Shown here piece after piece: positions 1 through 5,048 of a stretch of DNA of 5,048 bases (the first letter of the stretch is position 1; each line of letters opens with the position of its first letter). Location of the stretch: the NCBI GenBank assembly GCA_023250255.1, contig JAHFBB010000089.1, positions 1-5,048 on the forward strand, given 5' to 3'. The translations under genes were made by a program, and so were the position numbers. The notes beneath the pieces were generated by a model. That model had not been told where the DNA came from. It saw nothing but the letters and a program-made list of their open reading frames with translations, and ran no database searches. Source of the stretch: Chloroflexota bacterium (lineage in GTDB: Bacteria > Chloroflexota > Limnocylindria > QHBO01).

Positions 1-197
1 TCGCGGATACCGTCGCCATCCAGGTCGAATACGGATGTCTGGAACGAATTTAGGCGCAGGAGTCGGGTCCCGGGCTCATCGGTCACCGGACGCCCGATGA
101 CCATCGGCTCGCCGCCCGCACGGACGGGTCCTGGCTGCAGGATGATCGCCGACAGCAGCAGGCCAGCCACCGTCACCAGTCGACCGATCCGCCTCAT
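1..197 (-). CDS. Secreted protein of unknown function, N-terminal part only (runs off the left edge)
   Basis: I do not recognise the family; only the first 65 codons are present. The ATG lies at 197-195 and its first bases overlap the TGA of the upstream acyl-CoA ligase (ATGA), with GAGG 6 nt upstream, so the start is well supported. The N-terminus looks like a Sec signal peptide: a basic n-region (MRRIGR), a hydrophobic core at residues 7-20 (LVTVAGLLLSAIIL), then a likely cleavage site after Val-Arg-Ala at residue 27. The mature part begins GGEPMVIG, and at residues 57-63 reads FDLDGDG. That is the Asp-x-Asp-x-Asp-Gly pattern of calcium-binding loops in dockerin, EF-hand, thrombospondin type 3 and FG-GAP/VCBS repeats. 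One loop in a truncated protein cannot separate these. The inferred role is an exported, possibly calcium-binding protein. Its place at the end of a CoA-metabolism operon is unexpected, and no functional link is visible. Confidence 0.72.
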   Translation of the reverse strand, partial: MRRIGRLVTVAGLLLSAIILQPGPVRAGGEPMVIGRPVTDEPGTRLLRLNSFQTSVFDLDGDGIR

Positions 198-2164
198 GCT
201 CCGCCTCGCAGGGCCTGGATCGGGTCGAGCGTTACGGCATCTTCCAGCGCGGAGGCATCCCCCAGCGGCTGGCCGAGGTAGGCGGCTCGTGCCAGGCGAC
301 GGAGGATCTTTCCGTTGCGCGTCTTCGGCAGGGCCGGGACCAGGTGGACCGCCGAGGGCTTGAACGACTTGCCGAGTCGATCGACCACCGTCTGACCGAT
401 GGCCGCCGAAAGCGGCGGTGTGGCTCCGTCGCTGTCCCGAACCACAACGAAGACCACGATGGTCTCGCCCTTGACCTCGTCGGGCACGCCAACCGCCAGG
501 GCTTCGACCACCAACGGATGAGCCACCGCCGCCGACTCGACCTCCGCCGGACCGATCCGCTTGCCGGCCACCTTGATCGTGTCGTCGCTCCGACCGGAGA
601 TGCTCCAGAAGCCATCCGCATCGAGCCGGGCCCAGTCACCGTGCACCCACAGACCCGGTACCCGCTGCCAGTACGCCTCCAGGTAGCGGTCCGGGTCGTG
701 CCAGAACCCATTCGTCATGCCCGGCCACGGCTGACGGATGGCCAGCTCACCGACCTCGTTGCGCAGCGACTGACCGTCGGCGCCAACCACGTCGGCCGCC
801 ATTCCCGGGCACGGTCCGCTGAACGAGGCGGGTGCGATGGGCGTGACGGTGGTGCAGCCCAGGATGCCGCCGCTGATCTCGGTGCCACCGGAGTAATTGA
901 TGATCGGCACCCGCTCACCGCCAACGGCGCGGAACAGCCACCACCACGGGTCGAGGTTCCACGGCTCGCCCGTCGAGCCCATGACCCACAGCGATGACAG
1001 ATCGTGCGCCCGGGGCAGATCGGAGCCATGAGCCATCAGCGAGCGGACGAGGGTGGGGCTGACGCCGAGGTGGGTGACCCCGTGGCGCTCGACCAGGTCC
1101 CACAGGCGGTCGGCGGCGGGGAAGTCCGGGGTCCCTTCGTACACGACCAGCCGGGCGCCGAGCAGGAGTGCGCCGGCGACCTCCCACGGACCCATCATCC
1201 AGCCCATGTCGGTGAACCAGAACAGGGAGTCGCCCGCCTGCAGGTCGAAACTGTGGGCAAGGTCCACCGCGGCCTTGAGCGGGAACCCGCCGTGCAAGTG
1301 AACCGCGCCCTTGGGCGTGCCGCTGGTGCCGGAGGTGTAGATCAGCATGTACGGCTCGTCCGCATCCGTCCTGACCGATGGCAGCGGCTCCCCGACGCTG
1401 CCGCGCAGCGCTTCCTCCCAGTCGTGGTCACGCCCGACGACCCACGCCGTCTCACCGCCCAGCCGGCGCACGACCAGGCATCCGGTGACCGATGGTGCCG
1501 CCGCCAGCGCCGCGTCCGCGACCTCCTTCATGGCCACCGGCCTGCCGCGCCGCCAGAAGCCATCGGCGGTGACCAGGACCTTCGCTTCGCAATCGATGAG
1601 GCGGCTGGCGACCGCATCGGCTCCATAGCCGGAGAAGATCGGGGTGTAGATCGCGCCCAGCTTGCCCACCGCCAGGGTCGCAACCACCGTCTCCGGGAGC
1701 ATGGGCATGAAGATCCCAACCCGGTCACCCCGTTCCACCCCGAGCCCGGCCAGCGCACGGGCGGCCCGGTCCACCTCGGAGCGCAGCTCACCGCGAGTCA
1801 GCCGGCGAACTCCACCATCTTCGCCCTCCCAAACCAGCGCCTCGGCGTCGGGGTCCACGGCGGCCGGATCGTCCACCCCCGCCTCGACATAGTTGAAGCC
1901 GGCTCCGATCCACCAGTGGGCCCACTCCGGTCCTCGCGAGGTATCCAGCACGGCGCTCGGTTCAGGGTCGAACCGAATTCCAAGGTCGTGAATGGCCGCG
2001 CCCCAGAACCAGGCCGGGTCGGCGACGGCCCGGACCTGGAGTTCCTCGAGATCGTCACAGCCAACGCTGGCGGTGAAGCGCCGGAGCCGGGAACGGCGCA
2101 GGTAGTCCGCGGTGGGGCGCCAGGCCGCTGACGGCGAGTCGGTGCCGAAGATCGGCCCCTCCAT
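194..2164 (-). CDS. AMP-forming acyl-CoA ligase, acetyl-CoA synthetase-like
   Basis: This enzyme should activate a carboxylic acid with ATP to an acyl-AMP and then form the acyl-CoA, in the cytoplasm. The 656-residue length matches the acetyl-CoA synthetase (Acs) branch. An Acs-type N-terminal region covers about residues 15-100 (a Trp-Arg-Pro-Thr start, then AWFWGAAIHDLGIRF at 51-65). The adenylation domain shows the phosphate-binding loop YTSGTSGTPKG (276-286), NYSGGTEISGG (423-433), HGD (508-510) and the hinge GRSDDTIKVAGKR (524-536). The C-terminal domain carries PKTRNGKILRR (613-623), with the catalytic lysine at K619. All core motifs are intact. True Acs has a WWQTET motif whose Trp closes the acetate pocket; here it is NYSGGTEI, so acetate is probably not the main substrate. 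A short, branched or hydroxy acid is more likely, which is an inference. The start is 7 nt after the dehydrogenase stop with no clear Shine-Dalgarno sequence, but the family-like N-terminus soon follows, so any error is about a dozen codons at most. Confidence 0.93.
   Translation of the reverse strand: MEGPIFGTDSPSAAWRPTADYLRRSRLRRFTASVGCDDLEELQVRAVADPAWFWGAAIHDLGIRFDPEPSAVLDTSRGPEWAHWWIGAGFNYVEAGVDDPAAVDPDAEALVWEGEDGGVRRLTRGELRSEVDRAARALAGLGVERGDRVGIFMPMLPETVVATLAVGKLGAIYTPIFSGYGADAVASRLIDCEAKVLVTADGFWRRGRPVAMKEVADAALAAAPSVTGCLVVRRLGGETAWVVGRDHDWEEALRGSVGEPLPSVRTDADEPYMLIYTSGTSGTPKGAVHLHGGFPLKAAVDLAHSFDLQAGDSLFWFTDMGWMMGPWEVAGALLLGARLVVYEGTPDFPAADRLWDLVERHGVTHLGVSPTLVRSLMAHGSDLPRAHDLSSLWVMGSTGEPWNLDPWWWLFRAVGGERVPIINYSGGTEISGGILGCTTVTPIAPASFSGPCPGMAADVVGADGQSLRNEVGELAIRQPWPGMTNGFWHDPDRYLEAYWQRVPGLWVHGDWARLDADGFWSISGRSDDTIKVAGKRIGPAEVESAAVAHPLVVEALAVGVPDEVKGETIVVFVVVRDSDGATPPLSAAIGQTVVDRLGKSFKPSAVHLVPALPKTRNGKILRRLARAAYLGQPLGDASALEDAVTLDPIQALRGGA
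204..207 (-). promoter_or_regulatory. Ribosome binding site of the secreted-protein gene
   Basis: GAGG on the minus strand, inside the last codons of the acyl-CoA ligase, sits 6 nt before the ATG at 197. Together with the ATGA stop/start overlap, it suggests translational coupling: the ribosome finishing the ligase can restart on the next gene. It supports this ATG as the true start. Confidence 0.5.
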
Positions 2165-2171
2165 CGGTCAG

Positions 2172-3323
2172 TTACGACGCCCGAATGCCCAGCAGGTTGC
2201 GGGCAATGACCATCCGCTGGATCTCCGAGGTCCCCTCACCGATCTCGGTCAACTTGGCATCGCGCAGGTAGCGCTCGACCTTGTATTCAGTGACATAGCC
2301 GTAGCCGCCGTGGATCTGGACCGCGTCGTTGGTGACGTCGCGGGCGACCTCCGAACAGAACAGCTTGGCCATCGCCGCCTCGGTGCCGAACGGGAGGTGC
2401 TGATCCTTCAGCCAGGCGGCGCGGTACAGGAGCAGGCGCGCGGCATCGATCCGGGTGGCCATGTCGGCGACCTTGAAGGCCACGCCCTGGAACGCGCCAA
2501 TGGGCTTGCCGAATTGCTCACGCTCCTTGGCATAGGCCGATGCGGCCTCGTAGGCCGCCTGCGCCAGGCCCAGGGCCATCGCACCGATCCCGATCCGACC
2601 CCCGTCGAGGGTCTCCAGAAACAGCCGGTCCCCCTTGCCCTCCTCGCCCAGGATGTTCTCGGCGGGAATGCGGCAGTCGTCGAACAGGAGCTCGCCGGTC
2701 TTGCTGGCATGGAGGCCCATCTTTTCTTCCATCCGACCGATGGTGAATCCGGGCGTTCCCGCCTCGACGATGAACGCACTGATCTTGCCGCTGCCGGCCT
2801 CGCGTTCCGTCACCGCGGTGACGATGTAGATATCCGCGACGCCGGCGTTGGTGATGAATCGCTTCGCACCATTGAGCACCCAGTGGCCCTGGTCGTGGCG
2901 CGCGGTCGTCTTCGTTCCCCGCGAGTCGGAGCCGGCCCCGGGCTCAGTCAAGCCGTAGGCCCCGAGCTTGGCGCCACTTGCGAGCGGTCGGAGGTAGCGC
3001 TCCTTCTGGGCATCGGATCCCGCCGCGTACAGCGGGAAGCAGCCGAGCGACGTGTGGGCGCTGACAATGATCGCCACGCTGCCCGACACCCGCGCCAGCT
3101 CTTCGATGGTGATGGCGTACGACAGGGTGTCGAGACCGGTGCCGCCGACCTCGGTCGGATACGGGACGCCGAGCAGGCCCAGTTTGGCGGCCTCGCGGAT
3201 GATCTCGCTCGGGAACTCGGCGCGGCGCTCCATGCCCTCGACCTCCGGCGCAATCCGGCCTTCGGCGAACGCGCGGACGGTTCGGCGGATGTCCTCATGC
3301 TGGGGCGAGAGCGCGAAATCCAT
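2172..3323 (-). CDS. Acyl-CoA dehydrogenase (FAD-dependent, short/branched-chain type)
   Basis: It oxidises an acyl-CoA to the trans-2-enoyl-CoA, passing electrons through FAD to electron-transfer flavoprotein, the first oxidation step of beta-oxidation or branched-chain acid breakdown. The 383 residues match the usual length for bacterial short-chain acyl-CoA dehydrogenases. The fold can be followed: an N-terminal helical domain (about 1-115), a middle beta domain with the flavin/substrate signature YGLTEPGAGSD (123-133) and FITNAG (156-161), and a C-terminal helical domain with REQFGKPIGAFQ (268-279) and QIHGGYGY (336-343). The catalytic glutamate is E363 in GEGTSEIQR (362-370), placed as in the short- and medium-chain enzymes rather than isovaleryl-CoA dehydrogenase. 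The residue before it is Gly where many family members have Tyr. It is the first gene of the leftward operon, followed after 7 nt by the acyl-CoA ligase, so it probably acts on that enzyme's product. No Shine-Dalgarno sequence precedes the ATG; a -10-like TAGACT ends 9 nt upstream, so the mRNA may be leaderless. Substrate chain length cannot be read from the sequence. Confidence 0.95.
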   Translation of the reverse strand: MDFALSPQHEDIRRTVRAFAEGRIAPEVEGMERRAEFPSEIIREAAKLGLLGVPYPTEVGGTGLDTLSYAITIEELARVSGSVAIIVSAHTSLGCFPLYAAGSDAQKERYLRPLASGAKLGAYGLTEPGAGSDSRGTKTTARHDQGHWVLNGAKRFITNAGVADIYIVTAVTEREAGSGKISAFIVEAGTPGFTIGRMEEKMGLHASKTGELLFDDCRIPAENILGEEGKGDRLFLETLDGGRIGIGAMALGLAQAAYEAASAYAKEREQFGKPIGAFQGVAFKVADMATRIDAARLLLYRAAWLKDQHLPFGTEAAMAKLFCSEVARDVTNDAVQIHGGYGYVTEYKVERYLRDAKLTEIGEGTSEIQRMVIARNLLGIRAS

Positions 3324-3332
3324 CGGCCGCGG

Positions 3333-3363
3333 AGTCTACCAGCGGCCCTTCCCTGCCCGACAA
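3333..3363 (-). promoter_or_regulatory. Candidate promoter of the acyl-CoA dehydrogenase operon
   Basis: On the minus strand TTGTCG (3363-3358) and TAGACT (3338-3333) resemble -35 and -10 boxes, with a long 19-nt spacer. TAGACT fits the TAnnnT core and ends 9 nt before the ATG at 3323. Transcription would then begin at or just before the start codon, giving a leaderless mRNA. This agrees with the lack of a Shine-Dalgarno sequence. It was found by eye and the spacing is not ideal. Confidence 0.3.
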
Positions 3364-3379
3364 GGCTCGCGAAACCTTG
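3361..3379. promoter_or_regulatory. Imperfect dyad in the divergent gap, possible operator
   Basis: CAAGGCTCGCGAAACCTTG has perfect 5-bp arms (CAAGG/CCTTG) around a 9-nt centre that adds one more symmetric pair. It overlaps the predicted -35 boxes of both divergent operons. TetR/FadR-type regulators of acyl-CoA genes bind dyads of about this size, but the arms match no operator I can name. In GC-rich DNA a 5-bp inverted repeat can arise by chance. No regulator gene is present in the window. Confidence 0.2.
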
Positions 3380-3406
3380 CCGCGTCGCCCGTCGGCCGGG
3401 CATACT
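3377..3406 (+). promoter_or_regulatory. Candidate promoter of the potA-potD operon
   Basis: TTGCCG (3377-3382) and CATACT (3401-3406) each match four of six bases of the -35 and -10 consensus, with an 18-nt spacer. Transcription would start near 3413. That leaves about 6 nt before the ATG at 3419, but about 42 nt including a good Shine-Dalgarno sequence before the TTG at 3455. A GC-rich hairpin (GCCCG 3387-3391 with CGGGC 3397-3401) lies in the spacer and may be chance. Confidence 0.28.
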
Positions 3407-3418
3407 GCCGCGCAGAGC

Positions 3419-4615
3419 ATGGTCAGCCCACCGACGGTGCTGGAGGGTCCCGGATTGGCAGACGTAGACGTTCGCCTCGAACACGTCACCAAGCGCTTCG
3501 GCGATGTCGTCGCCGTGGATGACCTGTCGCTGGAGATCAACAGCGGCGAATTCTTCTCGATGCTCGGCCCGTCCGGCTGCGGCAAGACGACCACCCTGCG
3601 GATGATCGGCGGCTTCGAGGAGACCTCCGGCGGAACCATCTACCTGGGCCAGACCGATGTCACCGGCCTGCCGCCCTACAAGCGCAACGTCAACACCGTC
3701 TTTCAGAATTACGCGCTGTTCCCCCACCTGAATATCTACGAGAACGTTGCCTTCGGCCTCCGTCGCCGAAAGGTCCCCGACGCCGAGATCCGCCACCAGG
3801 TGGACGCCATGCTCGAGCTGGTCGAGCTCCCCGGTTTCGAGTTCCGCAAGCCCAGCCAGATGTCCGGCGGCCAGCAGCAGCGAGTTGCCCTGGCCCGGGC
3901 GCTGATCAACCACCCCCAGGTGTTGCTCCTCGACGAGCCGCTCGGCGCGCTGGACCTGAAGTTGCGCAAGCAGATGCAGATCGAGCTGAAGCGGATCCAG
4001 ACCGAAGTGGGTATCACCTTCATCTACGTCACCCACGACCAGGAAGAAGCCATGACCATGAGCGATCGGATCGCGGTCATGCGGGCGGGCAAGATCGAGC
4101 AACTGGGCAACCCCGAAGAGCTGTACGAACGGCCGACGACTGCCTTCGTATCGGGCTTCCTGGGCGTGAGCAACCTGCTCGCGGGGGAGTTGGCCGGGCG
4201 CGACAACGGCTGGGCCGCCGTCCGGCTGACCAGCGGCAGCGTGATTCGCGCTCCAGCCGCCGCCGCGGAAGGCATTGCCAGCGGCGGGGCCGTTCGGGTC
4301 GGCGTACGCCCCGAGAAGCTCAAGGTCCTCGCCCTGCAGGGCAGCGAAGACGCCGCCCAGGGCAACGCGGTCGAGGGGGTGGTCGTGGACGCCTCGTACA
4401 TCGGCGTCAGCACCCAGTACCTCGTCGAGATCGCGGGCGGCCAGCGGCTGACGGTCTACGCCCAGAACATCGAAACCAGCGGCTCGGCCGAAGGCCATGC
4501 CGATGGTCAGCGGGTCCGGCTCAGTTGGCGGCCCGAGCACACATTTGTCATTGCCGGCGCGCCGGACGGCGCGTCCGAACCTACCGAAGCTGACGAGGAG
4601 GACACCGATGGCTGA
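3419..4615 (+). CDS. potA: Spermidine/putrescine-type ABC transporter ATP-binding protein (PotA)
   Basis: This is the ATPase that powers an importer for polyamines or a related solute, acting as a dimer on the inner face of the membrane. All nucleotide-binding motifs are intact (residues counted from the ATG): Walker A GPSGCGKTT (50-58), Q-loop VFQNYALFPHL (94-104, Q96), signature MSGGQQQR (148-155, Met in place of the usual Leu), Walker B VLLLDEP (168-174) followed by the D-loop, and switch histidine H206 in VTHDQEEAM. A TOBE-type regulatory domain follows at about 290-378, with VRVGVRPEKLKVL (292-304), as in PotA and MalK-like ATPases. The 398-residue length is normal. PotA is preferred over maltose or iron ATPases because the next gene encodes a PotD-type binding protein. 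The start is uncertain: the ATG at 3419 lacks a Shine-Dalgarno sequence, while TTG at 3455 has a good one and would remove 12 residues. The C-terminus ends in an acidic tail (EPTEADEEDTDG) whose codons hold the next gene's ribosome binding site. Its stop overlaps the next start by 8 nt. Confidence 0.95.
   Translation: MVSPPTVLEGPGLADVDVRLEHVTKRFGDVVAVDDLSLEINSGEFFSMLGPSGCGKTTTLRMIGGFEETSGGTIYLGQTDVTGLPPYKRNVNTVFQNYALFPHLNIYENVAFGLRRRKVPDAEIRHQVDAMLELVELPGFEFRKPSQMSGGQQQRVALARALINHPQVLLLDEPLGALDLKLRKQMQIELKRIQTEVGITFIYVTHDQEEAMTMSDRIAVMRAGKIEQLGNPEELYERPTTAFVSGFLGVSNLLAGELAGRDNGWAAVRLTSGSVIRAPAAAAEGIASGGAVRVGVRPEKLKVLALQGSEDAAQGNAVEGVVVDASYIGVSTQYLVEIAGGQRLTVYAQNIETSGSAEGHADGQRVRLSWRPEHTFVIAGAPDGASEPTEADEEDTDG
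3442..3457 (+). promoter_or_regulatory. Shine-Dalgarno sequence and alternative TTG start of potA
   Basis: GGAGGG (3442-3447) lies 7 nt before an in-frame TTG (3455-3457). Starting there gives a 386-residue protein opening with (M)ADVDVRLEHVTKRFG, a typical short N-terminus for this ATPase family. The upstream ATG at 3419 has no comparable site. The ribosome site therefore argues for the TTG, and the codon preference for the ATG. Confidence 0.45.
4563..4577 (+). other. Small GC hairpin just before the potA-potD junction
   Basis: CGGACG-GCG-CGTCCG forms a perfect 6-bp stem with a 3-nt loop, ending 17 nt before the Shine-Dalgarno sequence of the potD-like gene. A 12-bp perfect palindrome, CCGGCGCGCCGG (4554-4565), overlaps its left arm, so the two are alternative pairings. 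No T-run follows, so it is not an intrinsic terminator. It lies within the potA coding sequence and may only reflect GC-rich codons. Confidence 0.3.
4595..4601 (+). promoter_or_regulatory. Strong ribosome binding site of the potD-like gene
   Basis: GAGGAGG lies 6 nt before the ATG at 4608, an almost ideal Shine-Dalgarno sequence and spacing. It is embedded in the Glu-Glu-Asp codons of the PotA acidic tail. With the 8-nt overlap of stop and start it points to coupled, possibly boosted translation of the binding protein. Confidence 0.8.
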
Positions 4616-5048
4616 TTCCGAGCGGACCCAATTGGAGATCGCCATCGAGCGCGCCCTGCGCATCGACCGGTTGTCGCGGCGGAAGTTTCTCCGCCAGGGC
4701 ACGATCTTTGCCGGCAGCATGCTGACCTTGCCGGCCATCCTCGCCGCCTGCCAGCCGGGGAGCAGCAGCGATGTCACCCTCGAGTGGGCGAACTGGCCGG
4801 CCTACATCGATATTGACGAGGAGAACCCGCCCGACCCGACTGCGTACCCAACCATCAACGCGTTCATCGCCGCCAGCGGCATCGGCGTGAACTACACCGA
4901 GGCCATCGGTGACAACGCCGAGTTCTACGCCCTCATCCAGCCCGACCTGGCAGCGGGCAACCCGACTGGCTGGGATGCGATCACTCCCGGCGGCTGGGTC
5001 ATCCAGCGGATGGCCGATCTTGGCTATCTCGAGGAACTCGACCACTCG
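4608..5048 (+). CDS. potD: Polyamine-type ABC transporter substrate-binding lipoprotein (PotD-like), N-terminal part; runs off the right edge
   Basis: It is the extracellular solute receptor that delivers substrate to the PotA-driven importer. The first 147 residues are present, under half of a usual PotD-type protein. After a 20-residue charged leader comes a twin-arginine motif SRRKFLR (23-29), a hydrophobic stretch, and a lipobox LAAC (45-48) with the lipidated cysteine C48. So it is probably Tat-exported and anchored to the outer face of the membrane. The mature part aligns by eye with PotD: EWANWPAYI (59-67) matches the first strand and its NWTEY ligand-binding segment, NYTEAIGDNAEFYALI (95-110) matches the next strand-helix unit, and WDAITPGGWVIQRM (122-135) with GYLEELDHS follows. 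W63 and Y66 are conserved, while PotD's Thr is Pro64. An insert of about 15 acidic and Pro-rich residues (68-82) separates the first two blocks. The start is fixed by the strong ribosome binding site and the potA overlap. The exact solute (spermidine, putrescine or other) is an inference from family and neighbour. Confidence 0.9.
   Translation, partial: MADSERTQLEIAIERALRIDRLSRRKFLRQGTIFAGSMLTLPAILAACQPGSSSDVTLEWANWPAYIDIDEENPPDPTAYPTINAFIAASGIGVNYTEAIGDNAEFYALIQPDLAAGNPTGWDAITPGGWVIQRMADLGYLEELDHS

Noticed and set aside
97..363. An 88-codon plus-strand frame at the left end
   Set aside because: It runs antisense across the ligase C-terminus, including the catalytic-lysine region, and the secreted-protein start, both of which are better supported.
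1004..2131. A 375-codon plus-strand frame opposite the acyl-CoA ligase
   Set aside because: It covers the antisense of a complete 656-residue ligase, shows no motif, and has no independent support.
3387..3401. GC hairpin GCCCG/CGGGC considered as a terminator
   Set aside because: It has only 5 bp, no T-run on either strand, and lies upstream of both divergent genes, where no terminator is needed.
2112..3467. A 451-codon plus-strand frame opposite the acyl-CoA dehydrogenase
   Set aside because: It is antisense to a gene with intact catalytic motifs, and its composition (rich in Arg, Gly, Asp and Leu without domain structure) is that of a codon shadow.
2948..4777. A 609-codon open frame on the minus strand spanning the divergent gap and all of potA
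   Set aside because: It lies antisense to potA and the potD-like start, and overlaps the acyl-CoA dehydrogenase in another frame. Those genes carry complete family motifs, while this frame shows no recognisable domain. Long antisense frames are common in GC-rich DNA.
4581..5045. A 154-codon minus-strand frame opposite the potD-like gene
   Set aside because: The plus strand here carries a strong ribosome site, Tat motif, lipobox and PotD-like blocks, so the minus frame is a shadow.
1..5048. Signs of mobile elements, CRISPR repeats, tRNA or other RNA genes, or a defence system
   Set aside because: I saw no direct-repeat array, transposase, integrase, cloverleaf-like segment or terminal inverted repeats. 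Apart from the short divergent gap the window is fully occupied by housekeeping-type genes.

Overview
The window is GC-rich bacterial DNA with tightly packed genes. It suggests a high-GC, Gram-positive-like or monoderm lineage. Chloroflexota of the Limnocylindria type, or Actinomycetota, fit the polyamine-type ABC genes and the Tat-exported substrate-binding lipoprotein. This placement is inferred from gene style only, because there is no rRNA or other marker in the window.

The layout is two divergent operons separated by a short intergenic gap at about 3324-3418. The leftward operon (minus strand) reads, in order of transcription: an acyl-CoA dehydrogenase (3323-2172), an AMP-forming acyl-CoA ligase of the acetyl-CoA synthetase family (2164-194), and the first 65 codons of a secreted protein (197 to beyond the left edge). 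These genes are 7 nt apart and then overlap by ATGA, so they are probably co-transcribed and the last pair translationally coupled. The ligase would activate a carboxylic acid to its CoA thioester and the dehydrogenase would introduce the alpha,beta double bond. Together they make the first two steps of a fatty, branched-chain or other short-acid catabolic route. The exact acid cannot be read from the sequence.

The rightward operon (plus strand) holds a PotA-type ABC ATPase (3419-4615) and the start of a PotD-type substrate-binding lipoprotein (4608 to beyond the right edge). The two overlap by 8 nt, and a strong Shine-Dalgarno sequence for the second gene lies inside the acidic tail of the first. 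Permease genes (potB/potC type) are expected just to the right of the window. This operon most likely imports spermidine/putrescine or a related cationic solute.

The divergent gap carries plausible promoters in both directions and an imperfect dyad that overlaps both predicted -35 elements, so one regulator could act on both operons. That is a weak inference. I found no tRNA, rRNA, CRISPR array, insertion sequence or integrated element, and no clear intrinsic terminator. Nothing here looks like an undescribed system: the window reads as ordinary metabolic and transport genes with a few local details worth checking.
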